From assembly GCF_900156465.1 (NCBI RefSeq), contig NZ_LT707064.1:3611001-3675000 (forward strand): 64,000 nt of DNA. Reading direction: 5' to 3'. The notes under the pieces were generated by a model. That model made no database searches and was not told the DNA's origin. It saw only the letters and a list, made by a program, of their open reading frames with translations. The translations under genes and the position numbers were made by a program. The DNA is from Pseudomonas sp. 7SR1 (GTDB lineage: Bacteria; Pseudomonadota; Gammaproteobacteria; Pseudomonadales; Pseudomonadaceae). Each line of letters opens with the position of its first letter. The stretch's first letter is position 1. Positions 30,112 to 41,087 of this stretch are shown piece after piece.

Positions 30112-31140
30112 ATGCACCGCTATGCTCAGAAAATGCGCCAACTGTTTCGGAGTCTGCTGCTGTTGTCACTGATCACTGCTACAAGCGCCCAGGCGGCGGA
30201 AAAGATCGATCTGATCATCGACACCGATCCCGGTGCCGACGATGTGGTTGCCCTGCTGTTCGCCCTGGCCTCTCCCGAAGAGCTGCATATCCGTGCCCTG
30301 ACCACCGTTGCGGGCAACGTGCGCCTGGACAAGACCTCCCGCAATGCTCGCCTGGCCCGGGAGTGGGCTGGCCGCGAAGACGTTCCGGTCTATGCCGGCG
30401 CGCCCAAGCCGATGATGCGTACCCCCATCTATGCGGAAAACATCCACGGCAAGGAAGGCCTGTCGGGAGTCACCGTGCATGAGCCCAGGAAAGGGCTGGC
30501 CAAGGGCAATGCGGTCAACTACCTGATCGATACCCTCAAGGCGGCCAAGCCCCACAGCATCACCATCGCCATGCTCGGGCCGCAGACCAACCTGGCCCTG
30601 GCGTTGATCCAGGAGCCAGACATCGTTCAGGGCATCAAGGAAGTCGTGATCATGGGGGGTGCCCATTTCAACGGCGGCAACATCACGCCGGTGGCTGAAT
30701 TCAACCTGTTCGCCGACCCGCAGGCGGCCGAAGTGGTAGCCAAAAGCGGGGTGAAACTGACCTACCTGCCACTGGACGTTACCCACAAGATCCTCACCAG
30801 CGAAGCGCGCCTGAAACAGATCGCCGCAGTGAACAACAATGCCAGCAAACTCGTAGGCGATATTCTCAATGAGTACGTCAAGGGCGACATGGAGCACTAC
30901 GGCATGAGCGGTGGCCCGGTGCATGACGCCACGGTGATTGCCTACCTGCTCAAGCCTGGGCTGTTTACCGGCCGTGCGGTCCATGTGGTGGTGGACAGTC
31001 GCGAAGGCCCGACATTCGGGCAGACCATCGTCGACTGGTACGACGGCCTGAAGGCACCCAAGAACGCATTCTGGGTGGAAAACGGCGATGCCCAGGGTTT
31101 CTTTGACCTGTTGACCGAGCGTCTGGCGCGCCTCAAGTAA
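30112..31140 (+). CDS. Exported inosine/uridine-preferring nucleoside hydrolase
   Basis: 342-aa hydrolase. From the ATG at 30112 (AAGGAG 6 nt upstream) it starts with a signal peptide ending near SAQA, so the enzyme acts in the periplasm. The calcium-binding motif LIIDTDPGADDVVALLFAL and MLGPQTNLALAL, VIMGGAHFNGGNITPVAEFN and the C-terminal HDATVIAYLL His-Asp are conserved. It lies 38 nt after rbsD and would release ribose from external nucleosides for the transporter encoded by the same operon. Confidence 0.9.
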   Translation: MHRYAQKMRQLFRSLLLLSLITATSAQAAEKIDLIIDTDPGADDVVALLFALASPEELHIRALTTVAGNVRLDKTSRNARLAREWAGREDVPVYAGAPKPMMRTPIYAENIHGKEGLSGVTVHEPRKGLAKGNAVNYLIDTLKAAKPHSITIAMLGPQTNLALALIQEPDIVQGIKEVVIMGGAHFNGGNITPVAEFNLFADPQAAEVVAKSGVKLTYLPLDVTHKILTSEARLKQIAAVNNNASKLVGDILNEYVKGDMEHYGMSGGPVHDATVIAYLLKPGLFTGRAVHVVVDSREGPTFGQTIVDWYDGLKAPKNAFWVENGDAQGFFDLLTERLARLK

Positions 31141-31188
31141 AGCGTCCTGGCCTACCCGCAGGCTTGTCCCGCGGGAAAGGCCTGCGTC

Positions 31189-31440
31189 TCAGTCCGTGGC
31201 CAGGCTGGCGTCGATGAGAGTCGGGTAGCGTTCGAATGCCTGTTGGATGAAATTTCGCGCGACCTCCGTCCCCAGTTCCCTCACCAGCAGCTCGATGCCG
31301 ATAATCGCCAGCTCCTCGGGACTGCCCGGGCTGTAGGAACTATGGCCCTCCAACCATTTGGCGTTGATGGTGGCTTCGATGCTGACGATGCTCATGATGG
31401 CGGCCCGTGACGTGGGAGGTGTGTAGGCTGAGTTAACCAT
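31189..31440 (-). CDS. Conserved small hypothetical protein
   Basis: 83-aa acidic cytoplasmic protein with no recognised domain: a basic N-terminus, a middle WLEGHSSYSPGSPEELAI and a helical C-terminus. An internal ATG at 31395 would give 68 aa; neither start has a strong ribosome site. It is convergent with the nucleoside hydrolase gene and divergent from the next small gene. Confidence 0.5.
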   Translation of the reverse strand: MVNSAYTPPTSRAAIMSIVSIEATINAKWLEGHSSYSPGSPEELAIIGIELLVRELGTEVARNFIQQAFERYPTLIDASLATD

Positions 31441-31525
31441 TTTTGCCCCAGCTTTTGCACTGCGACTTAGGCATCAGGATGGGGCTGTGCGACACTTTTT
31501 TTTTGATTGCTCAAGGACCTTTTCC

Positions 31526-31831
31526 GTGCAGATCGATTTGAACGCACCTGACGGGCTGACCCTCGAGGCGGTTCGTCGGTTGCTGGCGTCGGCCAGCGAC
31601 GACGAGCACACCCAGTTGCGCGTGACCAAGGCCGGGATTGCCTATCTGTCCTCGGGCGTGGTGGGTGGCACCGACATCGACGGCTTGCTGTTTCGGCTCG
31701 AGACGTGGGCGAAAGGCTCGGGATACGTCGGGCGGGTCGCGGCCAGTGATGAGGTCTGGGTCATGCAAATCTACAATGCCCTGAAGGAAAACTGGCCGAG
31801 TCCGCCCTTCGACTATATCGATGTCTACTGA
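31526..31831 (+). CDS. Small hypothetical protein
   Basis: 101 aa from the GTG at 31526, chosen because AAGGA lies 8 nt upstream; the ATG at 31487 lacks a site. Blocks such as DDEHTQLRVTKAGIAYLSSG and YNALKENWPSPPFDYIDVY are compact and look like a folded cytoplasmic protein, but I do not recognise the family. Confidence 0.65.
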   Translation: MQIDLNAPDGLTLEAVRRLLASASDDEHTQLRVTKAGIAYLSSGVVGGTDIDGLLFRLETWAKGSGYVGRVAASDEVWVMQIYNALKENWPSPPFDYIDVY

Positions 31832-31987
31832 CGCTATTCATATTCAGTCACGATTCATCCCTGAACAGCGGCCCCGGCTCAGGCAAACTGCCGTTCTCCG
31901 ATGAAGGCATGCTGATGGCTCCGGTGTGAAACCAAGTTTCGTTTGGGTTGTCGCACGCTCTCTCTAACATCAAGAAAAGGAGGCTTC

Positions 31988-32302
31988 ATGCCTTGGAAGC
32001 TCGCGTCATTGAGCACTGTACTGGCTGCCGTCGTGTTGAGCGGTTGCAGCAGCACCGCTGAAACCACCGCTGACCCTGTGGCAGGTGAGGCGGGGAGTGG
32101 GCGCTGCGAAGCGAAGGCTGCCGAGTTCGCCATCGGTAAACAGGCTTCGCCGCAGTTGCTGGAGCAGGCCCGCAGCCGTTCCGGCGCGCAGGTAGCCCGG
32201 ATTCTCAAGCCCAACGACATGATCACGCTCGAGTACCGCTCCGATCGGCTGAATCTCAATACCGATGCCAAGCTGGTAGTCAATCGGGTGAACTGCGGCT
32301 GA
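31988..32302 (+). CDS. Lipoprotein of the peptidase-inhibitor I78 family
   Basis: 104-aa lipoprotein. AAGGAGG precedes the ATG at 31988, and the signal ends in VVLSGC (Cys20). The mature part has the I78 pattern: one Cys near the start (GRCEAKAAEF), LLEQARSRSGAQVARIL, TLEYRSDRLNLNTD and the terminal VNRVNCG with a second Cys for a disulfide. Family members inhibit serine proteases; the target here is unknown. It ends at a strong terminator. Confidence 0.8.
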   Translation: MPWKLASLSTVLAAVVLSGCSSTAETTADPVAGEAGSGRCEAKAAEFAIGKQASPQLLEQARSRSGAQVARILKPNDMITLEYRSDRLNLNTDAKLVVNRVNCG

Positions 32303-32324
32303 GCCACAGGTTTCGACCGCCCAT

Positions 32325-32355
32325 AAAAAACCCCGTCACATGGACGGGGTTTTTT
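32325..32355. terminator. Bidirectional intrinsic terminator
   Basis: AAAAAACCCCGTC and GACGGGGTTTTTT form a tight stem around ACATG between the convergent I78 lipoprotein gene and the cold-shock gene. Confidence 0.92.
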
Positions 32356-32369
32356 AGCGCGCCGAGAAA

Positions 32370-32582
32370 TTACTCTGGGCGAACCTGTGCAGCTTGCATA
32401 CCCTTTTGGCCTTTCTCAGCCACGAAGGAAACGGTCTGGCCTTCTTTCAGGCTTTTGAAACCGTCAGCTTCGATAGCTTTGAAGTGTACGAACAGGTCGT
32501 CACCGCCACCTTGAGGAGTGATGAAGCCGAAGCCTTTTTCATCGTTGAACCATTTAACGGTGCCGGTTTGGCGATTAGACAT
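32370..32582 (-). CDS. cspA: Cold-shock domain protein (CspA family)
   Basis: 70-aa OB-fold RNA chaperone. RNP1 KGFGFI and RNP2 DLFVHF are intact and the start [11 protein letters not shown] is canonical. The ATG at 32582 (TTGGAG upstream) is the family start; the longer frame adds an unrelated leader. A long AT-rich non-coding stretch upstream (32583-32870) may contain the typical extended cold-shock 5' leader. Symbol given at family level. Confidence 0.93.
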   Translation of the reverse strand: MSNRQTGTVKWFNDEKGFGFITPQGGGDDLFVHFKAIEADGFKSLKEGQTVSFVAEKGQKGMQAAQVRPE

Positions 32583-32874
32583 GGTGTATCTCCAAGAAAC
32601 ATATATTTTCAGTAGTGCTGTGCTGCTCAGGCCAACTGGGCACACCGGAGTATCATAGTCGAAATGTTCGATTTGGGAGCCCCCCGGACGTGCGGTTTGC
32701 CAATCAGTCGTGTTTTCCCTATCCCCTTGATTGGCTGGAGGCCCCGGTTTTAAAGGCTTTCAGTGGAATGTAAAGAGGATAAAAAAAGCTGTAAAAACAG
32801 CGAAAAAAGTACGGAAAAGCGATTTTTCGACGGGTTTTATCGCTCCCCATTCGCTGAAATAACCCAGCATTCAA

Positions 32875-33177
32875 TTATTTTTTGGTGTTGCTGCCGGCCT
32901 TGCAGGAAGCGATCTGGCCCAGTGCCTTTTGCTGCAGGTCTTTGCTGGCCTTGTTGTCCATCAGCGCCTGGATATCCTTGGCCGGGTAGGATTTGATTGC
33001 ATCGGCGCCACAGGCGCAGTGGGATTTCGCGGCGGCGGCTCCGATCTGTGGCGCGGCGGCTTCAATGCACTGGGCCATGTATTTTTCACGTTCGCCCTTG
33101 GGCCATTCGGCGTGGGCGGCCAGCGGGAGCAGCAGGGCGAGGGGGGCGACTACTGTCAATAGGGTATTCAGACGCAT
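32875..33177 (-). CDS. Small secreted hypothetical protein
   Basis: 100 aa with a clear signal peptide (cut after AAHA). The mature part has three or four cysteines (QCIEAAAP, HCACGADAI, ASCKAG) and many Ala and Lys residues. I do not recognise the family. The start ATG at 33177 has AGGAGCATCC upstream. Confidence 0.7.
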   Translation of the reverse strand: MRLNTLLTVVAPLALLLPLAAHAEWPKGEREKYMAQCIEAAAPQIGAAAAKSHCACGADAIKSYPAKDIQALMDNKASKDLQQKALGQIASCKAGSNTKK

Positions 33178-33560
33178 GCTGGGATGCTCCTTTTACGGTC
33201 AATGTCTTGTTATCTGAGGCGTCATGGGCGTTTCAGTTCAGCACTCTGGCATAAAATCCGGCACGAGGCTGCGAATAACCCTCGCATCAATCGGACGCGG
33301 CGATGACCGTTCATCTGTGCTAGCATGCCGGGCTCGGGTATTTTCAGGCGCCGGACTCCGACAGGTCTCGGTGGCGACAAATGTTCGAAACAACCCTGAT
33401 TTGAATCCCAGTCACTCTGGTTTGGTTTCCCGGTTGGCCGAAAGGCTCCTGCCGCTGTAAGGCAGGCGTTCATCATTGAATGGCCTGGACTGGATCTTGT
33501 ACTGGCTCATCCCAACCCACGTGACCTTTGGTAGGGGTCACCACTAGGAGAGGAGGCGCC
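33178..33560. other. Non-coding region upstream of thrS
   Basis: 383 bp without a supported gene. It holds a candidate -10 region (GTGCTAGCAT near 33317) and a hairpin CCTGCC-N7-GGCAGG at about 33449-33467. It is probably a long thrS leader. I see no thrS operator resembling tRNA-Thr. Confidence 0.4.
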
Positions 33561-35483
33561 ATGCCAACTATTACTCTTCCCGACGGCAGTCAACGCTCAT
33601 TCGATCATCCGGTCTCCGTTGCCGAGGTCGCCGCATCCATCGGCGCAGGCCTGGCGAAGGCCACCCTGGCCGGCAAGGTCAACGGCAAGCTCGTCGACGC
33701 CAGCGATGTCATCGACAGCGACGCCACGCTGCAAATCATCACGCCCAAGGACGAAGAGGGGCTGGAGATCATTCGCCACTCTTGCGCGCACCTGGTCGGT
33801 CACGCCGTCAAGCAGCTATACCCGACCGCGAAAATGGTTATCGGGCCGGTCATCGACGAAGGCTTCTATTACGACATCGCCTTCGAGCGTCCTTTCACGC
33901 CGGACGACATGGCGGCCATCGAACAGCGCATGCAACAGCTGATCGACAAGGATTACGACGTCATCAAGAAAGTCACCCCGCGTGCCGAAGTCATCGAAGT
34001 CTTCAAGTCCCGTGGCGAGGACTACAAGCTGCGTCTGGTGGAAGATATGCCGGACGAGCAGGCCATGGGCCTGTACTACCACGAAGAATATGTCGACATG
34101 TGCCGTGGTCCGCACGTGCCCAACACCCGTTTCCTGAAATCCTTCAAACTGACCAAGCTGTCCGGCGCCTACTGGCGTGGCGACGCGAAGAACGAGCAGT
34201 TGCAACGCGTCTATGGCACCGCCTGGGCCGACAAGAAGCAACTGGCGGCCTACATCCAGCGCATCGAGGAAGCCGAGAAGCGCGATCACCGCAAGATCGG
34301 CAAGCGCCTGGGCCTGTTCCACACCCAGGAAGAGTCGCCGGGCATGGTGTTCTGGCACCCGAACGGTTGGACGATGTACCAGGTGCTCGAGCAGTACATG
34401 CGTCAGGTCCAGCGTGAAAACGGCTACCTGGAAATCAAGACGCCGCAAGTAGTGGACCGCAGCCTGTGGGAGAAATCCGGGCACTGGGCCAACTACGCCG
34501 ACAACATGTTCACCACCCAGTCGGAAAACCGCGACTACGCCATCAAGCCAATGAACTGCCCATGCCATGTGCAGGTGTTCAACCAGGGCTTGAAGAGCTA
34601 CCGCGAACTGCCGATGCGTCTGGCCGAGTTCGGTGCCTGCCACCGGAACGAGCCGTCGGGTGCGCTGCACGGCATCATGCGGGTGCGTGCGTTCACCCAG
34701 GACGACGCGCACATTTTCTGCACCGAAGAGCAGATGCAGGCCGAATCCGCCGCCTTCATCAAGCTGACCATGGATGTCTACCGTGATTTCGGCTTCACCG
34801 AAGTCGAGATGAAGCTGTCCACTCGTCCGGAAAAGCGTGTCGGTTCCGATGAGCTGTGGGATCGCGCCGAAGCGGCACTGGCGGCTGCCCTCGACAGCGC
34901 GGGCCTGGCGTACGAAGTGCAGCCGGGCGAAGGGGCGTTCTACGGTCCGAAGATCGAATTCTCGCTTAAAGATTGTCTCGGTCGGGTCTGGCAGTGTGGT
35001 ACCTTGCAGCTCGATTTCAACCTGCCGATCCGTCTGGGCGCCGAATACGTGTCCGAAGACAACAGCCGCAAGCACCCGGTCATGCTTCATCGCGCGATCC
35101 TGGGTTCCTTCGAGCGCTTCGTCGGGATTCTGATCGAACACTACGAGGGTGCGTTCCCCGCGTGGCTGGCGCCGACCCAGGCAGTGATCATGAATATCAC
35201 TGATAAACAGGCAGATTTTGCCGCCGAGGTCGAAAAAACTCTCAACCAAAGCGGATTTCGTGCCAAGTCTGACTTGAGAAATGAAAAGATCGGCTTTAAA
35301 ATCCGCGAGCATACCTTGCTCAAGGTTCCCTTTCTTCTGGTTATTGGAGATCGGGAAGTCGAGATGCAGACTGTCGCTGTGCGTACTCGCGAAGGTGCTG
35401 ACCTGGGCTCTATGCCCGTCGCCGAATTCGCCGAGTTCCTCGCGCAAGCGGTTTCCCGGCGTGGTCGCCCAGATTCGGAGTAA
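33561..35483 (+). CDS. thrS: Threonyl-tRNA synthetase
   Basis: 640-aa class II synthetase. The TGS domain occupies the first 60 residues, then the editing domain with [17 protein letters not shown] and the Cys/His site CRGPHVPNT, then the catalytic core ([31 protein letters not shown]) and the anticodon-binding C-terminus. AGGAGG precedes the ATG at 33561. Its stop overlaps the ATT start region of infC. Confidence 0.96.
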   Translation: MPTITLPDGSQRSFDHPVSVAEVAASIGAGLAKATLAGKVNGKLVDASDVIDSDATLQIITPKDEEGLEIIRHSCAHLVGHAVKQLYPTAKMVIGPVIDEGFYYDIAFERPFTPDDMAAIEQRMQQLIDKDYDVIKKVTPRAEVIEVFKSRGEDYKLRLVEDMPDEQAMGLYYHEEYVDMCRGPHVPNTRFLKSFKLTKLSGAYWRGDAKNEQLQRVYGTAWADKKQLAAYIQRIEEAEKRDHRKIGKRLGLFHTQEESPGMVFWHPNGWTMYQVLEQYMRQVQRENGYLEIKTPQVVDRSLWEKSGHWANYADNMFTTQSENRDYAIKPMNCPCHVQVFNQGLKSYRELPMRLAEFGACHRNEPSGALHGIMRVRAFTQDDAHIFCTEEQMQAESAAFIKLTMDVYRDFGFTEVEMKLSTRPEKRVGSDELWDRAEAALAAALDSAGLAYEVQPGEGAFYGPKIEFSLKDCLGRVWQCGTLQLDFNLPIRLGAEYVSEDNSRKHPVMLHRAILGSFERFVGILIEHYEGAFPAWLAPTQAVIMNITDKQADFAAEVEKTLNQSGFRAKSDLRNEKIGFKIREHTLLKVPFLLVIGDREVEMQTVAVRTREGADLGSMPVAEFAEFLAQAVSRRGRPDSE

Positions 35484-36034
35484 TTATTATTAAGCGTGAA
35501 ATGAGACAAGATAAACGAGCTGCACCGAAAGCCCCGATCAACGAGAATATCTCGGCACGCGAGGTTCGGTTAATTGGCGCTGACGGCGAGCAGATTGGCA
35601 TCGTCTCGATTGATGAAGCGCTTCGTATTGCTGAAGAAGCCAAGCTTGATCTGGTAGAAATTTCCGCCGATGCAGTCCCACCGGTTTGCCGGGTCATGGA
35701 CTACGGCAAGTCGATCTTCGAGAAGAAGAAGCAGATTGCCGCGGCGAAGAAGAACCAGAAGCAGATTCAGGTAAAAGAAATCAAGTTTCGTCCAGGGACG
35801 GAGGAAGGGGATTACCAGGTAAAACTGCGCAACCTGGTACGTTTCCTGAGTGACGGGGACAGGGCCAAGGTATCGTTGCGATTCCGCGGCCGTGAGATGG
35901 CCCACCAGGAGCTGGGGATGGAACTCCTCAAGCGGGTCGAACAAGACCTGCTCGAGTACGGTTCGGTCGAACAGCATCCTAAGATGGAAGGACGCCAGCT
36001 GATCATGGTCATCGCCCCGAAAAAGAAGAAGTAA
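35483..36034 (+). CDS. infC: Translation initiation factor IF-3 (ATT start)
   Basis: 183 aa if read from the ATT at 35483, the usual length in pseudomonads. Three ATT codons in a row (35483, 35486, 35489) precede AAGCGTGAA and the first ATG at 35501. GGAG at 35477-35480 is best spaced for the second or third ATT. A rare AUU start is the known device by which IF-3 limits its own translation. Family motifs: [25 protein letters not shown] and [18 protein letters not shown]. It overlaps or touches the thrS stop, so translation is probably coupled. Confidence 0.92.
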   Translation: MIIKREMRQDKRAAPKAPINENISAREVRLIGADGEQIGIVSIDEALRIAEEAKLDLVEISADAVPPVCRVMDYGKSIFEKKKQIAAAKKNQKQIQVKEIKFRPGTEEGDYQVKLRNLVRFLSDGDRAKVSLRFRGREMAHQELGMELLKRVEQDLLEYGSVEQHPKMEGRQLIMVIAPKKKK

Positions 36035-36094
36035 TCACCAGGGCACGGCAGGCCTTGCGATTATGTTTATCAACTGAATGCGGAGTATCCGAAC

Positions 36095-36289
36095 ATGCCA
36101 AAGATGAAAACCAAAAGTGGTGCTGCCAAGCGGTTTCTGAAAACTGCTAACGGCATCAAGCACAAGCACGCTTTCAAGAGCCACATCCTGACCAAAATGT
36201 CGACCAAGCGTAAGCGTCAACTGCGCGGTAGCAGCTTGCTGCATCCGTCTGACGTGGCAAAAGTCGAGCGCATGCTGCGCCTTCGTTAA
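36095..36289 (+). CDS. rpmI: 50S ribosomal protein L35
   Basis: 64-aa very basic protein starting [14 protein letters not shown] with the family block [20 protein letters not shown]. It is the second gene of the infC-rpmI-rplT operon; CGGAGTA precedes the ATG. Confidence 0.97.
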   Translation: MPKMKTKSGAAKRFLKTANGIKHKHAFKSHILTKMSTKRKRQLRGSSLLHPSDVAKVERMLRLR

Positions 36290-36319
36290 TTTTTGGATCA
36301 AGAATAGAGGAAGTAACTC

Positions 36320-36676
36320 ATGGCTCGTGTAAAGCGTGGCGTCATTGCCCGTAAGCGTCACAAGAAAATTATGAAACTTGCTAAAGGCTACTACGGTGCG
36401 CGTTCCCGCGTATTCCGTGTTGCCAAGCAAGCCGTAATCAAGGCAGGCCAATACGCCTACCGTGACCGTCGTCAGAAAAAACGTCAGTTCCGCGCTCTGT
36501 GGATCGCTCGTATCAACGCTGGTGCGCGTATCAACGGTCTGTCCTACAGCCGCCTGATCGCTGGCCTGAAAAAAGCGTCGATCGAAATCGACCGCAAGGT
36601 TCTGGCTGATCTGGCAGTGAACGAAAAAGCGGCGTTTGCTGCGATTGTCGAGAAAGCTAAAGCCATCCTGGCTTAA
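36320..36676 (+). CDS. rplT: 50S ribosomal protein L20
   Basis: 118 aa, the family length: [20 protein letters not shown] at the start, [15 protein letters not shown] in the middle. In other bacteria L20 represses its own operon by binding leader RNA. It is followed by a terminator/attenuator hairpin before pheS. Confidence 0.97.
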   Translation: MARVKRGVIARKRHKKIMKLAKGYYGARSRVFRVAKQAVIKAGQYAYRDRRQKKRQFRALWIARINAGARINGLSYSRLIAGLKKASIEIDRKVLADLAVNEKAAFAAIVEKAKAILA

Positions 36677-36731
36677 GTACCCCCGACAGTCACCGAGGCC
36701 CACCTCTGTGGGCCCAGGTGTCAAACGTCTT

Positions 36732-37802
<1,071 letters not shown>

Positions 37803-37806
37803 GGCT

Positions 37807-37937
37807 TGTACGAAAAGTCGCCGAGCGGCGATCAGGCAAGGCGAAAACAGGCGAGGAGGATGAGTTTACTGGTTGTAAATGAGCATCCGAGCCTGTTTTA
37901 AACGCAGCATGGTCGTCGCGCAGACACTTTACGTACA
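37807..37937. mobile_element. 131-bp palindromic MITE-like element between pheS and pheT
   Basis: The ends are inverted copies: TGTACGAAAAGTC at 37807 and GACACTTTACGTACA ending 37937. Most of the element is one imperfect palindrome, with inner arms AAAACAGGCGAGGAGGATGA and CATCCGAGCCTGTTTT around a GTTGTAA centre. It encodes nothing and will be transcribed as a long hairpin within pheST mRNA. Terminal repeats and a lack of coding capacity suggest a miniature transposable element; no transposase is nearby and I cannot make out a target duplication. Confidence 0.65.
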
Positions 37938-37976
37938 TCGCCTAGGTCGCGGTAACGAATCTATTAGGAGAACAGG

Positions 37977-40355
37977 ATGAAATTCAGTGAACAATGGCTG
38001 CGTGGCTGGGTTAGCCCGCAGGTAAGCCGGGACGAGCTGGTCGCTCGTCTGTCGATGGCCGGCCTTGAGGTCGATAGCGTGACGCCGGCCGCCGGCGAAT
38101 TCAGCGGTGTGGTGGTGGGTGAGGTGTTGAGCACCGAACAGCACCCGGACGCCGACAAATTGCGGGTTTGCCAGGTCAGCAATGGCGTGGAGACCTTCCA
38201 GGTGGTCTGCGGCGCGCCAAACGTGCGTCCAGGTCTGAAGATTCCGTTTGCGATGATCGGTGCCGAGCTGCCGGGCGACTTCAAGATCAAGAAGGCCAAG
38301 CTGCGTGGCGTCGAGTCCAACGGTATGTTGTGCTCTCAGGCCGAGCTGCAGATCGGCGAAGGGAATGATGGCCTGATGGAGCTGCCGGCCGATGCGCCGG
38401 TGGGCCAGGACATCCGCGAATACCTGGACCTGGACGATGCCAGCATCGAGGTCGACCTGACTCCGAACCGTGGTGACTGCCTGTCCCTGGCCGGCCTGGC
38501 CCGCGAGGTCGGTGCCCTGTATGACGCCCCGGTGACCCGTCCCGTGGTCGCCTCGGTCCCGGCCGTGCACGATGAAGTGCGTTCGGTCGAAGTACTGGCG
38601 CCAGCGGCCTGCCCACGTTACCTGGGTCGAGTGATCCGTAACGTCGACCTGTCGAAGCCGACGCCACTCTGGATGGTGGAGCGTCTGCGTCGCGCCGACG
38701 TGCGCAGCATCGATGCCGCGGTCGATATCACCAACTACGTGATGCTGGAGTTGGGGCAGCCACTGCACGCCTTCGATCTTGCCGAAATCAACGGCGGCAT
38801 TCGCGTGCGCATGGCCGAAGAGGGTGAGAAGCTGGTCCTGCTGGACGGTCAGGAAGTCACCCTGCGTAGCGATACCCTGGTGATCGCCGATCATACCCGC
38901 GCGTTGGCGATTGCCGGCGTGATGGGCGGCGAACACAGCGGCGTTGGCGAATCGACTCGCGATGTGTTCCTTGAAAGTGCCTTCTTCGACCAGATCGCCG
39001 TGGCGGGCAAGGCCCGTTCGTACGGCCTGCATACCGATGCGTCGCACCGCTACGAGCGTGGCGTGGACTGGCAACTGGCCCGTGAAGCCATGGAGCGCGC
39101 CACTGGCCTGCTGCTGGATATCACGGGTGGCGAAGCCGGCCCGATCATCGAAACCGTCAGCGAACAGCATCTGCCTCGGATTGCGCCGGTCACCCTGCGC
39201 GCCCAGCGCATCTCCCAGATGCTCGGCATGGACATGGATTCGGCCGAAGTCGAGCGCCTGCTGGGAGCCCTGGGCCTGAACATCAGCGCCGACGGGGCAG
39301 GGCAATGGCGCGTCGAGGTGCCAAGTCATCGCTTCGATATCAGTCTGGAAGTCGACCTGATCGAAGAGCTGGCCCGCCTGTACGGCTACAACCGCCTGCC
39401 GGTTCGTTACCCCCAGGCTCGCCTGGCTCCCCAAGCCAAGGCCGAGGCCCGTAGCGACCTGCCGGAGCTGCGTCGCCTGCTGGTGGCGCGCGGTTATCAG
39501 GAAGCGATCACCTACAGCTTCATCGATCCGCGCCAGTTCGAACTGTTCAACCCGGGCGTCGAGCCGCTGCTGTTGGCCAATCCGATCTCCAACGACATGG
39601 CGGCCATGCGCTCGTCCCTGTGGCCTGGCCTGGTCAAGGTGCTTCAGCATAACCTGAACCGCCAGCAGGATCGCGTGCGTCTGTTCGAAAGCGGCCTGCG
39701 CTTCGTCGGTCAGCTGGAAGGCTTGAAGCAGGAGCCGATGCTGGCCGGCGTCGTTTGTGGCAGTCGCCTGCCGGAAGGTTGGGCCCAAGGTCGCGATGGC
39801 GTGGACTTCTTCGACGTCAAGGCTGACGTTGAGGCCGTGCTGGGCTTCGCTGGCGCCCTCGACGCCTTTACTTTCGTACCTGGCAAGCATCCGGCGCTGC
39901 ACCCTGGACAGACCGCGCGCATCGAGCGGGAAGGGCGCGAAGTCGGTCATATCGGTGCCATTCACCCGGAACTGTCGAAAGCGTTGGGGCTGGATCGCCC
40001 TGTCTTTGTCTTCGAACTGGTCCTGAGCGAAGTGGCCCTGGGTAAAATGCCTGAATTCCAGGAGTTATCGCGCTTTCCTGAAGTGCGTCGTGACCTTGCC
40101 TTGCTGGCTGATCGCGAGGTTGCCGCCAGTGCCGTACTGGACGTAATCCGTGAAAATGCAGGTGAATGGCTGACGGACCTCAGGCTATTTGACGTGTATC
40201 AGGGTAAAGGCATTGATCCGCATAGAAAAAGCCTTGCAGTCGGCTTGACCTGGCAGCATCCATCGCGCACTCTTAACGACGATGAGGTGAATACCGCAAC
40301 GCAGAACATCCTCACCTCGCTCGAACAAAGGTTGAACGCCACGTTAAGGAAGTGA
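37977..40355 (+). CDS. pheT: Phenylalanyl-tRNA synthetase beta subunit
   Basis: 792-aa subunit with the N-terminal tRNA-binding OB fold (EQHPDADKLRVCQVSNG), B3/B4 editing region (MLELGQPLHAFDL, MGGEHSGVGEST), B5 and a C-terminal ferredoxin-like anticodon-binding domain (RFPEVRRDLALL). AGGAGAACAGG precedes the ATG. It is followed 3 nt later by ihfA, as in other gammaproteobacteria. Confidence 0.97.
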   Translation: MKFSEQWLRGWVSPQVSRDELVARLSMAGLEVDSVTPAAGEFSGVVVGEVLSTEQHPDADKLRVCQVSNGVETFQVVCGAPNVRPGLKIPFAMIGAELPGDFKIKKAKLRGVESNGMLCSQAELQIGEGNDGLMELPADAPVGQDIREYLDLDDASIEVDLTPNRGDCLSLAGLAREVGALYDAPVTRPVVASVPAVHDEVRSVEVLAPAACPRYLGRVIRNVDLSKPTPLWMVERLRRADVRSIDAAVDITNYVMLELGQPLHAFDLAEINGGIRVRMAEEGEKLVLLDGQEVTLRSDTLVIADHTRALAIAGVMGGEHSGVGESTRDVFLESAFFDQIAVAGKARSYGLHTDASHRYERGVDWQLAREAMERATGLLLDITGGEAGPIIETVSEQHLPRIAPVTLRAQRISQMLGMDMDSAEVERLLGALGLNISADGAGQWRVEVPSHRFDISLEVDLIEELARLYGYNRLPVRYPQARLAPQAKAEARSDLPELRRLLVARGYQEAITYSFIDPRQFELFNPGVEPLLLANPISNDMAAMRSSLWPGLVKVLQHNLNRQQDRVRLFESGLRFVGQLEGLKQEPMLAGVVCGSRLPEGWAQGRDGVDFFDVKADVEAVLGFAGALDAFTFVPGKHPALHPGQTARIEREGREVGHIGAIHPELSKALGLDRPVFVFELVLSEVALGKMPEFQELSRFPEVRRDLALLADREVAASAVLDVIRENAGEWLTDLRLFDVYQGKGIDPHRKSLAVGLTWQHPSRTLNDDEVNTATQNILTSLEQRLNATLRK

Positions 40356-40358
40356 CGT

Positions 40359-40661
40359 ATGGGGGCTCTGACGAAAGCTGAGATGGCGGAACGTCTGTAT
40401 GAGGAGCTGGGCTTGAACAAACGGGAGGCCAAAGAACTGGTCGAACTGTTTTTCGAGGAAATCCGGCACGCTCTCGAAGACAACGAGCAGGTCAAATTGT
40501 CCGGTTTCGGCAATTTCGACCTTCGGGACAAACGCCAGCGGCCTGGCCGCAATCCGAAAACGGGTGAAGAAATCCCGATCACCGCTCGCCGTGTGGTCAC
40601 CTTTCGTCCAGGGCAGAAGTTGAAGGCCCGAGTTGAGGCTTATGCTGGAACCAAGTCATAA
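40359..40661 (+). CDS. ihfA: Integration host factor alpha subunit
   Basis: 100-aa DNA-bending protein. The DNA-binding arm [20 protein letters not shown] and the N-terminal [20 protein letters not shown] are characteristic. It directly follows pheT and overlaps the MerR gene by 20 bp. IHF is also the usual partner of phage integrases such as the one encoded just beyond the tRNA gene. Confidence 0.97.
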   Translation: MGALTKAEMAERLYEELGLNKREAKELVELFFEEIRHALEDNEQVKLSGFGNFDLRDKRQRPGRNPKTGEEIPITARRVVTFRPGQKLKARVEAYAGTKS

Positions 40662-40998
40662 CGACGAGCTACCCGTCATCCCGGGCAAACGCTACTTCAC
40701 CATCGGTGAAGTCAGCGAGCTGTGTGCGGTAAAACCGCACGTGCTGCGCTATTGGGAGCAGGAGTTTCCTCAACTCAACCCGGTCAAGCGCCGCGGAAAT
40801 CGCCGGTATTATCAGCGCCAGGATGTGCTGATGATCCGGCAGATCCGCGCGCTGCTGTATGACCAGGGTTTCACCATCGGCGGCGCACGCCTGCGTCTCT
40901 CCGGTGATGAGGCCAAAGACGATACAACCCAGTACAAACAGATGATCCGCCAGATGATCGCTGAGCTCGAAGATGTGCTTGTGGTGCTCAAGAAATAA
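40642..40998 (+). CDS. MerR-family transcriptional regulator
   Basis: 118 aa. The N-terminal winged helix shows [20 protein letters not shown] then [20 protein letters not shown], followed by a short coiled coil. No metal-binding cysteine set follows, and the protein stops soon after the dimerisation helix, as in the conserved MerR gene found beside ihfA. It starts inside the ihfA coding end; the next feature is tRNA-Pro. Confidence 0.92.
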   Translation: MLEPSHNDELPVIPGKRYFTIGEVSELCAVKPHVLRYWEQEFPQLNPVKRRGNRRYYQRQDVLMIRQIRALLYDQGFTIGGARLRLSGDEAKDDTTQYKQMIRQMIAELEDVLVVLKK

Positions 40999-41087
40999 AA
41001 TTCTGCTTTAAATACTTCCAGTTTTCAAAAGCTTGCGTTATATTCCTGAGCGTTCCGCTGAGAAGCGAAACAAGATTCACGCCTAGT

